Shown one piece after another: positions 23,201-37,368 of a DNA stretch of 37,500 nucleotides (position 1 is its first letter; the number at the start of each line of letters is the position of its first letter). The position numbers and the translations under genes are program-made. The notes under the pieces are model-generated. The model was not told the origin of the DNA. It worked only from the letters and a program-made list of their open reading frames with translations, and made no database searches. The stretch lies in NCBI GenBank assembly GCA_037447655.1, contig JBBHKE010000943.1, positions 97,050 to 134,549 on the forward strand, read 5' to 3'. The stretch comes from Zygnema cylindricum. Lineage: Eukaryota; Streptophyta; Zygnematophyceae; Zygnematales; Zygnemataceae.

Positions 23201-26200
23201 CCAGTGTCGTGGCACGCTCTCTCCATTGCAAGCCACATTGTCTCCAGGCTCGGCACACTCCTCCAATACTTGCCAAGGCTATTGCATCCTCCTTCAGCTT
23301 CTGAAAGACCATGTCGAGCACCGAAGTCTCAAAACACTCCTGGGGCATCTTAAGTACAGTCTCAGGAGTCACAAGTGCTGGCCTTTGACCCTGTGAACCA
23401 CTGATCGATTTTTTCGTCTTCAACCCATCAGCTAATCTTCCAGGTCCAGAGGTAGAAGTCAACAGTTTATTGCCAGATTTGTGACCAGCATATTCATCAC
23501 CTCCTTCCGCCACTATGGACTCCATAGAATCTGAAACAGCACCATTATCTGAAGAATTAGAAGGAGTCAAGACAAGAGATAACACTTGCGCAGAGTTTCC
23601 ATTTTTGCCAGGTTTTAACAATGTGTTCAAATGCTGCTCTTCTGTCGGTTTTATAGCCAGGCGAGAGGCGCAAACAATAGGACCTTCTTCCTCTGAATCG
23701 CTCTCAACAACAAGTTTCCGCCGCTGCCTGTCCCTGTCTCCACTGCCTGTCATCGGGATGCCTGTCCCTGTCTTCACCACTAAACGCCTCTTTCGCGGTT
23801 GTGATGAACTTTCGCATCGAATAAACTCCTGGTCCTTCACATTCTGGTCATTCACCTCCCTCACAAGATCTAGGCTAAGACCTCCACCCGAACTCAAATC
23901 ATCCTCCATTTTGGGTTCCGCCAGTTGGCTCTTAAGTTTGGGGCTTTCACTCTTTGCTGATATTGCATTCACATTGAGAGAAGCCACAGCAGTCTGGTGG
24001 TCAACAACCTTGCAAAGCTCCTGCACATTTTGTTTCTCACATCCTGAATCGAATGCCTCTAATGCTTTACCAGCATCCAGTTCTTCAACCTTTTTCTCAG
24101 GTTCCATGGGCATGTTTGTCTCCAAGTGTGTATTTCTATCTGCTTCCTTCTCTGGTTTCTTCTCTGATCTGCCTCCATCTTGTTCACTGGGAGCCTCGAT
24201 GATTAATACATCCGAACACCTCCTACTCAACTGCTCATCAAGCTCATGATCCTTGGTGCCAGAAGAGCTTTTCAAAAGATCCACAAGCACAGCCTGTAAA
24301 ATCTTGGCTTTGTAATCAGCCGCAGCTGCTTCAAACAACTTCCCACGAATGAAAGCCATAAGGCTAGGACTGACCTGCAGGTCTCCATCGAAATCGGTTC
24401 CCTGGAAATCTTGACCTGAATCACTCTTCTTTACCTGTTTACCCTTGCAAAAGTCAACCTCCTTATCCCCCGCATGAACCAAGCCCACCTGCTCACCTGC
24501 ATTGCACTTATCTAGCTCCTTCACTTTCTTTTCCATAATTATCGTGGATTTGTCTTGCATGACATCCTGGCAACTAGGAACATTTACTCTTAACAGACAG
24601 CTTTCCACACCACGTTGGTAATCCATGGTATCATCATCTTTGGGCGCCTTCATAATCAAGGCAGTGGAGGAAGAGCCAGCAATTTCACTCTGATCTACAA
24701 AGGTCTCCGTTGGTGGATTGTCAACCGATCCTTGAACACAACTAGGGTTCGCGCCTGGAATCATGAGTTCTGTGGGAAGAGGTTTACATCCTGGCTCTAC
24801 AATTGACATCGGTTGACTTGTAGTTGAAATGCCCGAGGTCAAAGAGGGCAAAGAAGAAGCACTCTCTACCTCTTTGCTCAAGGCGCCATCGGTTTGTGGC
24901 GATGAATTGGCCACTTGGCAACTGATTACAGGTTCTGTGTCAGTTGCTACCTGCTGAGATGAAGGCATATCTTTAAGTCGGGTCACAGGCAACCACAAAC
25001 CGTCCTCCTTCCGATATACACTTGATCCCTCTACCAACTGTCCAGACGTAACCAGCCACTGTAATCTAGACAAGGAGCAACCACCCTGCTCCTTTCCCAT
25101 TCCATCCTGATAATACCAAGTACCTTCTTGAATAGGCCTGCGAGGAGGTGTCCCTTTCAAAGTTACCAAACAACTATTAGACTCCTGGACCTTAACTGGC
25201 GTATCCTTGTGTTTCTTCTTCAGGCTGCCTCCTGACGAATCAAGAGCAGCAGTATATGCACTTTCAAGCCCAGGAACTCCTCCTGTCCTGGTGCACAGAT
25301 GAGACTCCCCTGTAGTATTGGGTGGAGTTACAGGGGACTGGGAACCTGGATAATCCTTAAACTGCTCCCTGACCATTTGTGGCCGTTCAAACTCTTGAAC
25401 TACCAATGACCTTACCTCATACAGAGGGCTACTCGGGTGATAAGGTTTACCATTCTCATGAAGGTCACCAGGGCCCAGTCTCTTAGTCCATTGCTCACAA
25501 TTCTCCGGCCGATCAAATCTGTGCTTATCCCTCTCCAGAACCACGAGTTTTGAAGCTGGCTTTTCCTTATACAAAGGGAGAGGAACATCCCAAGGGCCAT
25601 CGCCGCCTTCTTCATCAGAGCTTGTATCCACACTCCATGCATAAGGTCCTCCATTTGAGCGTATGACTTCAGTAGGCCTTTTTATCTGAACTTCTTCCTT
25701 TTTGCAGTCACCAACTTGTCCACCACCACTATCCATCTTCTTTGTCGTCACATCATCTTGCTTAGGTGGATGCACTAAAGAATCTAGACCATGTTGCTTG
25801 ACAACAACAGCATTACTCTTGCGAATCATTAGGCTTTCTTCCTCCATTTTGTCTTCGACTTTCTGAGGCAAAACCCCGAGACTGCCTTTGTTTCCTGTGC
25901 TTGTTTTCCGGATGCTTACACTTTCCTTAATTAAAGATATTTTCCCATTCACAGCACCTGCCACCTTCTCAGGCTTGTCTCGGCCTTCCAGCCTTGCATT
26001 CCCTTTCACCTCTATCACCTTTTTCACATGATTTGAAGCCTTTGCTGGTTTAGAAGTACAACTGGAAGTGGTCAATGGCTTTGGCATGCCATTGGCTGTA
26101 ACAAGCCGATTTTTGCCTGAAGCTAAAGCATTGGATGGGGACCGTGTTTGTGCTGAAGAAGTAGATGTTTGAGACTGGCTGTTAGACTCAGGACCCTTGC

Positions 26201-29200
26201 TTGTTACGTCTACCGCTCCTCCTTGGCCATCAGCAACTGCTGTCAGAATGGTTCCTAATAGTTTATCCTCGGGTGTGTCAACGCTGGCAGATGCAGTGTC
26301 AACTTCTCCCCTTGATGCAAAGGCAGGAAGCTCCAGCAAGAGAACACTCCCACAATAAAGGTCGCTTGGCCTAACGCACGAGTCTTGTTCTGCTGCAAGA
26401 CGAGGGTCTACAGCCTGAATCGATGCCTGTATATCCCAGATATGCCTACCCCCATTGATGACCACCTTCCTTGTTTCGGGTCTTGGCTTATCAGGAGGGA
26501 GGGCAATGAGAAAGGGGTCCCCTTCAAGTTTCCAGTCTCCTCCGCGTAATGGCCACTTCCAGATCTCCTTCAAATTGTCCTCCTCCTGCAGAGTAGATGC
26601 TTTGTTTGTTGCCCCTTTCGTTTCTCCCATCCCTGGTTCTAACTGAAGGCTACTTTCACTTTTGACGAGCTCGTTATTGAGTTGCACAACTTCAATACTT
26701 TCACTGACGATTTTCTCATTGACTCCTTGATCTTCTTGATTAAACCCTGGCTCTTCACCACTTAAATCAGACAATACTCTCCAGGGCTCACCATATTCTC
26801 CAAACCCTCCATGACTTCGAGGTGAATCTGCACAACCGGTAAATACAAAGTGCATTCAGCCGACATTCACAATTACTCTCAGTCTTGTTCTACAGCTTCG
26901 CCACCAGTAAACACTGCATCCACACAAAGCTGAGACTGACAGAACCATGAACCTAAATAAAATCAAGGCAAGAAGAAAGAGATCTGCAGGTCAACGAGCA
27001 CAGACACCCTCAAAAATAATTGTCGGCAGCAAAAGTACAGCATCAACAGGGCATACAGCGCGTTGAGCAGTCCTTCACTCACCTTCAGAAGCCAGTCCAA
27101 GCTCATATTCTTCATTAACTCGCCTGGAAGCAGTCCGAAGAGCCTCTGCCAGCATACCCCGGAGTGGCATTGAGTGGCAAGACTAGATGTATAAAGCAGC
27201 AGTTCAGTTGCATGATTTCAATATCAAAGATGAGGGATAAACAAAAGAGCTACAGAAAGCACAAAGAGGTGGCAAATCAAGTGACGTTGTCTCAAAGAAA
27301 TGTGGGCAGGGACAAGGCGCGAACTCCAGTTGAGGCTAAACAAACGAGTCAAGCCAAACAAGATGAAACAAAAACAAGACGTAACAACAACGGCAAAAAT
27401 CATACAAACTGATTTTCATTGGTTTGGTGAGGCTAGCCATCCTTCAGTAAGAATAATTAAGTGAGAGTTGAACTTATTCAACAAAGTTGACTAGCTTCAA
27501 TGAATAACCTTAGAGATAGTCAATGCATTGAACGCGGAAGCTAATTGGCAACATTACAAGACTGCGTACACCCAAGGATGGCCTACATGGATTCATCTAA
27601 ATTGGTACTCACCAAGAACAACCTCCTTCTCCTTCCCAAGGATCAATTCAAAACCTGCCATTAACTGCTCCACTCGCTCGTCAATTGATAAGCCATATGC
27701 ATCCTCCTCGCCACCTTTTCCGCCTGACTCATCAGGCCCGGTCCCCAAAATGCCTTTTTTGCGGTCATCTTGTGAAAGGTTTCCCCTATCAGAGGTTCCA
27801 CCTAAGCTTCTATCTGGCAAGAACTCTTGAAGAGGTGAAGGAATGGGAAAACCCAAAGATCCACCTCCAGGAGGGGCCCATAATGCTTGGGGAAAAGAAT
27901 TAATATTTTCTTTGGCTACATCCCTGGTACCATTACTCCAAGGGTCTACTCTCCAGGCCGCATTCCCATTTAGTGAAGGTCCCTCTGGAGGTAAAGGATC
28001 TCTCTTCAACCCACCAGAAATATCCTTGTCCATCTCTCCATTGCTCCAAAAGTTTACAGCCCACTGAGCTGAATCCCCACCATGTGGTACAGGAAATTTG
28101 AGCAGCCCTGCAGATCCTTCCTGGGACATAACTTTACCACTCATACCAAAGGATAGAAGGCCCAGCTGGGAATGCTCATGGGGAACATTAAACGATGATG
28201 GCAAGCTACCATTTGCATCAACAGAAATATCTCCAGCAAACTTCCTGTGTTTGTCATTCCACCGGTCATGCGCCCATCCAACACGATCCTGTAAACTGTT
28301 TGATGATGTCAAGGCTGGAGCTCTCAGATGTCCTTGCCACTCCTTAAACGTGCCTACCTCATTATTCCAAGGTTCAAACGCCCAAGCTCCATGGCTATCC
28401 TGCACATTTCCAGCCAATGGCATCGCAGCCTCCCTCAGGCTCACAGGCACTTCTTTGGATCCTGCGTCGGCCCAGGGACCAAACATCCAGCCTCCACCTT
28501 CTCGCTGCGAACCAGAAGAAAAAGGTACGTCTGTCTTTGAGATGCTAACCCCACCTCGAGGCATACCTCTATTGCCAGAAGCCCATGGATCAAAATTCCA
28601 GGAAACATTATCCTTCAGCACCAGGTTTGAGGCTGTATTCTTCGCACCGTTAGACATAGGGCCAAGCTCAGCACCCGAACCGGAATGCAAATGGAAGAAT
28701 GTATCATGCCTTCCATTGACCTGACATGGATCGGGCCCACTGTCCTTGTTGGAAAATGGATCGTCGGGTAAACTGTCAGCCAAAGCTGGCCGTTTGTCCA
28801 GGCATACCCCACCTGAAAGGAAACAAGTACACTGCTTTCCACTCAGTAAGAAATGACGAATAGAGTGATCATCCCACAGGTCACTCAACTGATTGACCTT
28901 AGTTAGACGGTCAGCTAAACGTACACTCTCATCATCACAGGGTGCATGTTATCAGTGATACAAGAGGATAACGTAAAAATGTGTAACTGGATTCATAAAA
29001 AAATAGCTTTCCTTGTAAAATGTTCAAGGGTGCATGTTATTAGTGATGCAAGAGGATATTGTGGAACTGTGTGACTGGTTGTAAAATGTTTGAAAACAAC
29101 AAATAAAGCGGGCATACTAAAGAATGCCAATAAGTACATTGATAAAGCCAGTTAGTCATGAAGGATTCCATTATAGTACATAATTTACGTTCCAAACGGC

Positions 29201-30589
29201 GTCTTGACACAATCTACTTAAGTGACAATGGTAGCAATAGAAATAATTTCCAGAAACTGATTGAGCACGAACACCCATACACTGTGTGGAACTTGCAAGA
29301 AACAACTCCATGCCTTGATTGACAGAACACACAAGCCCAGCACTGTGTGAAACTGGCATCATCAAGTTTTTAACAACAACTCTGTCACTCGTTAACATGC
29401 ATGATGCACAAGATACCACATACAGGTAGCAATAAGAGCCTCACTTGAAATCTACTTTCAAGCATAAAATGTCAAGTACTAAATTTTTATCCCGTTAGAC
29501 CTTGCTATCAGTGTCCTAACAATGTCACAGCCCAAAAAAATATTGAAACTTAAGCTAGTGCCACAATTACAAAACCTTCCATCACACTGGAATGTGCCAG
29601 TAAGCAAGATGTTCTAAAAAACATCCTACAATAGAAGCCTAGAAATTGATAACTGACAACAATGAATGTCACGAACAGCTTTTTTAATGCAGAGAATCCT
29701 AGTCAGTGATACTGCTCAAAACTGAAATCCAACATAGAATGGAATCAGCGAAGAAGATAGAAAGGAGCAAATGGCTGTCCATTAAGCCATTTGCTCCTTT
29801 GACGCATAAATCTCACCTAAATCAGGGTAATTCTAAAAAAACCGGCTACTTGCCCCCCCCAGACTAGCAACTACACTTTAGCTCTAGCTATATACTAAAA
29901 AGTTTGCTGTTCATATAATTTTTTCAAGTCTCACAAAAGAAATTTAGGTCAATATGCTGCTTCAGTAATGTTTGGACCTTTGACAGTTACATGCTGAATA
30001 GGTGAAGTTCTAAATGAACATTACATCAGCAACATGCTCCTTCGCAGCAAAAAAAGTGTATTCAAAAGGACAATAACCTTACAATTACAGCGAAAATTTT
30101 ATCTTCTTACAAACAAATTGTGGAAGATAAGCAGCAAAAAACTGCTGCATTTCGACCCTAATGAAAAACTTGCTTGCCTACAGCACAGCGGTCTTGTTCT
30201 TTTTCGTTATAGTGATCACAATTCACTGTAAACACACCATTATGGACACCCACAGATCTTTGCTTCAAAATTCTCATGGGCCGATGTCAGATATTTGTCA
30301 AAATACCTGCGTTTGGGCATTCTGACTGAAAATGACCGAGCCCACCACAGATGAAGCATGTCTTTGGGATCCTCCCACCGGATTCTCTAAAACTGCCATT
30401 CCTGCGACCATCGTACATCACCCTTCTGCAATCGCGAGCAAAATGACCGACTTGTCCACAGCTGTAACAGACATTGTTTCCCCCGCGAGATACTCCACCG
30501 ACCAATGGCTTCCCTGGATGCTGTCCATGGGCAACAGGGGGCCTTGACCTCCCAAAAAACTGCGAACTGCCACAGGTTCTGCTATCCAT
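11200..30589 (-). CDS. ATXR3-like: ATXR3/SDG2-type histone H3 lysine-4 methyltransferase, 19 exons
   Basis: Exons on the minus strand, 5' to 3': 30589-30307, 28812-27613, 27145-27083, 26827-23142, 22203-21412, 20915-20668, 19306-18877, 18523-18206, 16826-16602, 16269-15767, 15452-15353, 14857-14762, 14265-14098, 13880-13743, 13546-13493, 13076-12838, 12247-12139, 11967-11659, 11391-11200. All junctions are AG/GT with matching phases. The total is 9,153 nt, about 3,050 aa, ending in TGA. The SET, post-SET and C-terminal parts match remembered Arabidopsis ATXR3 closely (FVVEFIGEIYP, HKANFASRLCHSCRPNC, GEELTFDY, AGLGSCLL). ATXR3 is the main plant depositor of H3K4me3 in the nucleus. This protein is about 700 aa longer than the roughly 2,335-aa Arabidopsis one, mainly because of its N-terminus. 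Least certain are exons 1, 3 and 6 and the exact start of exon 10 (16,269 or 16,290). Confidence 0.88.
14762..16826 (-). CDS. Exons 9-12 of the ATXR3-like gene: SET and post-SET domains
   Basis: Exon 9 (16,826-16,602) carries VVEQEVYGIDPCTHNQLLDAM, the conserved lead-in. Exon 10 (16,269-15,767) starts the SET domain at about residue 2,486 (YRKGLGVVC, FVVEFIGEIYP, WFEKQDGIRK, EFYNIYLERP) and includes HKANFASRLCHSCRPNC. Exon 11 (15,452-15,353) has VVAVDGKYMIGVYS and GEELTFDY. Exon 12 (14,857-14,762) holds the cysteine-rich post-SET (AVCLCGDRLCKGSYL). All catalytic-core residues expected for the family are present. The cysteine in RLCHSC, where most SET proteins have RxxNHSC, is normal for ATXR3. 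This is the S-adenosylmethionine-dependent lysine methyltransferase module acting on histone H3K4. Confidence 0.93.
16827..18205 (-). other. Intron 8 of the ATXR3-like gene
   Basis: A 1,379-nt intron between exons 8 and 9, with donor GTAAAT and acceptor ttttttttcatgggcag. Nothing beyond ordinary intronic sequence was recognised. Confidence 0.7.
18206..20915 (-). CDS. Exons 6-8 of the ATXR3-like gene: pre-SET linker region
   Basis: Exon 6 (20,915-20,668) reads NSWVYCEPTGIGTIDRLWQM...KVDIPTLQKKLRDGEYSNANGL. Its second half resembles the family KVAQIEEKMKNGYYVSHGLR; the first half has no counterpart I recognise. Exon 7 (19,306-18,877) gives DEKSPIYKAAKELYKFNSK, then a Lys-rich and a Glu/Asp/Ser-rich acidic tract. 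Exon 8 (18,523-18,206) has more acidic sequence and then LWGNRMTKAAMVPPMTRKYE, a close match to the conserved ATXR3 block WGARMTKASLVPPVTRKYE. Phases agree throughout. The intron between exons 6 and 7 is 1,361 nt. Confidence 0.8.
19307..20667 (-). other. Intron 6 of the ATXR3-like gene
   Basis: A 1,361-nt intron with donor GTATTT and acceptor ttctcgtcttgcag. No gene or repeat was recognised inside. The donor is weak, so the end of exon 6 could lie elsewhere. Confidence 0.6.
21412..22203 (-). CDS. Exon 5 of the ATXR3-like gene: LRR-like segment and linker
   Basis: About residues 1,745-2,008. It opens with leucine-rich-repeat-like text (CETLERLLLENCINITGDGL, then SVKTVRISNGDHL) that continues the F-box-like region of exon 4, as in Arabidopsis ATXR3 (IILVGCTNVTASMLEEIL). 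A long Gly/Ser/Thr/Arg-rich linker follows, then a helix-like stretch ending EWDKNKFFTKP, which parallels the family segment just before the KVAQIEEKM motif. The donor is GTAAGA, phase 0. Confidence 0.85.
22455..23135. mobile_element. Foldback/MITE-like element in intron 4 of the ATXR3-like gene
   Basis: The left arm gttcgaaacataggtttaat-gtgcgaaaactattggaaac (from about 22,487) is matched in inverse orientation by the right arm ending ttttcgcacattctacctatggttcaaat (to 23,130). The arms continue inward for about 70 bp in all (ctatacattgtag against ctatatattgttac). The same terminal text recurs in the element at 31,221-31,401, so it is a repeat family. The right arm ends within about 12 bp of the exon 4 splice donor at 23,141. 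No clear target duplication was found, so the superfamily is open. A second, unrelated foldback is nested inside. Confidence 0.7.
22847..23053. mobile_element. Nested foldback element with ~75-bp inverted arms
   Basis: The left arm begins caggtggagagaaatacgag and continues ...ggtgtgcggccgcacatg... ...accgaacctcgc (about 22,849-22,926). The reverse complement of about 22,977-23,051 reads caggtgggaaataatcgctt ... ggtgtgcggccatccatg ... accaaacctcgcacagtag. The arms match over most of their length and enclose a roughly 50-base loop. The unit is GC-richer than the surrounding intron and includes gcggccgc. It is placed inside the larger element at 22,455-23,135, so it probably inserted later. Confidence 0.75.
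23142..26827 (-). CDS. Exon 4 of the ATXR3-like gene: conserved WGGDW block, GYF-like domain, F-box-like segment
   Basis: The exon spans 3,686 nt, about residues 516-1,744. From the start it shows a block resembling the Arabidopsis segment before its first conserved module (WKWPLRGGDWKLEGDP, about residues 600-615), then long Ser/Lys/Glu-rich linkers. A GYF-like module lies at about 1,080-1,135 (GTWYYQDGMGKEQGG ... VYRKEDGLWLPVTRL), parallel to GDWFYTDGAGQEQGP in ATXR3. Further acidic linkers follow. The exon ends with an F-box-like helix pair (SVLDMVFQKLKEDAIALASIGGVCRAW, shown here only to mark its position at about 23,330-23,240). GYF domains bind proline-rich peptides. The donor at 23,141 is GTGCGT. 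Confidence 0.85.
27613..28812 (-). CDS. Exon 2 of the ATXR3-like gene: tryptophan-repeat region
   Basis: The exon begins after ttgtttcctttcag and ends at donor GTGAGT (27,612-27,607); 1,200 nt encode about residues 95-494. It is dominated by a tandem array of a roughly 36-residue unit with a W-x4-W core, listed separately. A proline- and glycine-rich stretch follows (ALWAPPGGGSLGF), and the exon ends in a short charged helix-like segment (SIDERVEQLMAGFELILGKE). I do not recall anything like this array in Arabidopsis ATXR3, whose N-terminus is Arg/Ser/Glu-rich. Confidence 0.75.
27938..28600 (-). repeat. Array of ~36-residue protein repeats with a W-x4-W core
   Basis: On the minus strand the cores WNFDPW (28,600-28,583), WMFGPW (28,489-28,472), WAFEPW (28,384-28,367), WAHDRW (28,276-28,259), WAVNFW (28,063-28,046) and WRVDPW (27,955-27,938) occur at steps of 111, 105, 108, 213 and 108 nt, that is 37, 35, 36, 71 and 36 residues. 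A decayed unit (LGLLSFG, about 28,170) fills the double step. Each core is followed by a small/acidic pair (AS, AD, NN, ND, SN). A proline-containing patch (DVPF, AMPL, RAPAL, GSLP, DPLP) precedes the next core, so seven units are readable. Confidence 0.8.
28938..29090. repeat. Imperfect tandem duplication in intron 1
   Basis: The text ggtgcatgttatcagtgata at 28,941 recurs as ggtgcatgttattagtgatg at 29,029 (88-bp offset), followed by the shared agaggata and aactg. A trailing ttgtaaaatgtt at 29,013 recurs at 29,079. It lies within the intron between exons 1 and 2 (28,813-30,306); the rest of that intron shows nothing recognisable apart from the hairpin at 29,761. Confidence 0.75.
29761..29800. 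repeat. Perfect 16-bp inverted repeat (hairpin) in intron 1
   Basis: aaaggagcaaatggct (29,761-29,776) and agccatttgctccttt (29,785-29,800) are exact reverse complements around the 8-base loop gtccatta. The arms are too short for a typical plant microRNA precursor. It may be a foldback remnant or an intronic RNA structure. Confidence 0.85.
30307..30589 (-). CDS. Exon 1 of the ATXR3-like gene: two CCHC zinc knuckles
   Basis: ATG at 30,589 has a good context (agg-ATG-g), and TGA codons lie upstream in frame. An acceptor-like tttttgtcacatgtgcag about 45 nt upstream suggests a preceding untranslated exon. The 94 residues contain CYSCGQVGHFARDC (about 41-54) and CFICGGLGHFQSEC (about 77-90), both C-x2-C-x4-H-x4-C knuckles that usually bind single-stranded RNA or DNA, separated by an Arg/Gly/Ser linker. 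The exon ends ...AACGCAG with donor GTATTT in phase 1. The next strong acceptor in frame, at 28,813, starts with GT to complete a glycine codon. The link to the methyltransferase rests on that phase match and shared strand. A separate small zinc-knuckle gene is possible. Confidence 0.55.
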
Positions 30590-30780
30590 CCTGAAACGTC
30601 CTTCATAAATTTTCCTTCAAAAAGATCACACCGTCTGCACATGTGACAAAAAGACCGAATTCTTCTGCAACTTTATGGGTGGAATTGAATGACACTTAAC
30701 TGGGACTAAGCTGCATAATTCTCCAAGGATGCTAAGAGACAACGCTAATTACGCAAATCGCGGAGAAACAGTATACAACA

Positions 30781-30824
30781 TAACAATCGAATGACAATAG
30801 TTTAACAATTGAATGACAATAGTT
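30781..30824. repeat. 22-bp tandem duplication
   Basis: taacaatcgaatgacaatag-tt at 30,781-30,802 is repeated at 30,803-30,824 with a single change (c to t). It is upstream of exon 1 of the minus-strand gene. Confidence 0.9.
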
Positions 30825-31220
30825 AAAACCCAAAGAATTCCGGACGTTGTTCCTTACATAACTCCTTGCAGGTGGTCAGGGATGATTGCTGGAGCTGGAA
30901 CAGTAAATTGAATAGCAGCCTAAAACACGTAGTTCTGGAAAAAAAATATGAAAAATGCAAAAAAGATACAGTACCTACAAGATGCGTGATGATTTCCTCA
31001 AGGTACAATTGTTGCATCATGACATATAAATCTGCCGTTTCCTCATCCCTTCTCTTAGTCCCTGCATCAAACATCTCCGTGTAACCTCTCCATCATTGAT
31101 GGAGATAAGGAGGCAAGGAATCGAAAACGAATATATTTGACAATTTCTGATGGGGTTACAAACAACTTAACAAAGGCGCCGGATGGCTTGGACTTTTTAC
31201 ACCAACATACAACTAGTACT

Positions 31221-31401
31221 ACGCAAAACCTACCGTTACGATCAATAGTTTAGATGTGCGAACACACAATTGGAAACGCTATAATCCTGCGAATCGTACT
31301 GTATGCGTATTTAACTTGGAAATCCGTATATTACGCATATATAACGGGTTTACAGGGCGTCCAATTGTTTTCGCACATTTGAACTGTGGTATAGTTTGCG
31401 T
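31221..31401. mobile_element. Short foldback/MITE-like element, same family as the intron 4 element
   Basis: The left arm acgcaaaacctaccgttacg ... tagatgtgcgaacacacaat-tggaaac faces a right arm whose reverse complement reads acgcaaactatacc ... aaatgtgcgaaaacaattgg. The core atgtgcgaa-(a/c)aca-attgga is shared with both arms of the element at 22,455-23,135. The left end also shares cctaccgtta and atcaa with that element. At about 180 bp with no coding capacity it is a miniature copy. It sits in the divergent promoter region. Confidence 0.7.
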
Positions 31402-32219
31402 GGGATTAGGGTTATCACACTACCGAAATTATAAATTTAGCCCTCTTTTTGAGGGTAATGGGCTAATGGCACAGTTTGATGAGAAGACGTACGTACTATT
31501 ACCAAAAAATACTGTACGAACTGTACGATTTATCAAGTTTTCACCATAAAACAAAGTTAAGCTTCGATAGTGTAAAAAGTTAATAACCCCTATCAATGGA
31601 CGGGAGGCACGCATCTTAACGCATTGACAAGTACTAATTTTTTGTTCGTTTTGTCATATTAGGATCCAAAAAAATTCTCCCGCCAGCTTTAAATTGTTTT
31701 CCCTCCTCTTTTCTGCCTTTCTCTCCTGCAGTTTCTCCAGCTAGATATTTAGGTCTAGTTCTCTGGATTTTTAGGTGTACTGTAGTTCTCTAGGTATTTA
31801 ATTATTATTGGGTTTTCTTTATTAAAGGAATGGGTTGAACAGCCGGTTGTCTCATGTATCTGGTAGACTGCCTCTCACCTTTCCCTTTGTGATTACTTCT
31901 GGATCTGGGTGATAAAATCATATAAGTTGGAGAAGTTTCTCCTTACTGTGGCTATTCTCTTTTTTGTGTCATTCTGTCTTTTCCTCTCTTGTCTTTTCCT
32001 CTCTTGCAAGGGTGGATTGTGTTTGACAGGATACGCTAAGTTGGCAAGTACCTTGTGTAAAATAGTGTGGGTCTTTCTTTCCTCCTTTCTGGTTAGATCT
32101 TTTCTTTCAGCCCCTCGATGTCTCTTTTCCGTAGTGGTGAAAACTAGATTTCATCTGCAAAATATTTTTTGGCGTTTTGCATAACTTTGGTGGCTAACTG
32201 AGTACTGAACTTGGCATAT

Positions 32220-37368
<5,149 letters not shown>

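Larger units (their letters stand above)
30590..32219. promoter_or_regulatory. Divergent intergenic region between the ATXR3-like and J-domain genes
   Basis: The two genes are transcribed away from each other across about 1.6 kb between start codons. On the minus strand, around 31,076-30,978, there is a possible upstream exon: an open frame MFDAGTKRRDEETADLYVMM ending near a GTAGGT donor. It could be 5' untranslated sequence or an alternative N-terminus. On the plus strand, T/C-rich leader-like sequence runs from about 31,690 with possible splice signals. A 22-bp tandem duplication lies at 30,781-30,824 and a foldback element at 31,221-31,401. No TATA box could be assigned with confidence. 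Confidence 0.45.

Noticed and set aside
23515-24249. 244-codon plus-strand ORF
   Set aside because: It is the antisense shadow of exon 4 of the methyltransferase gene, whose frame is supported by homology and splice phases.
28098-28724. 208-codon plus-strand ORF
   Set aside because: It is an antisense shadow of exon 2 and has no recognisable domain.
28813-28888. Extension of exon 2 upstream to 28,888 (SDLWDDHSIRHFLL...)
   Set aside because: There is no ATG, and a textbook polypyrimidine-CAG acceptor at 28,813 in the right phase explains the exon start better.
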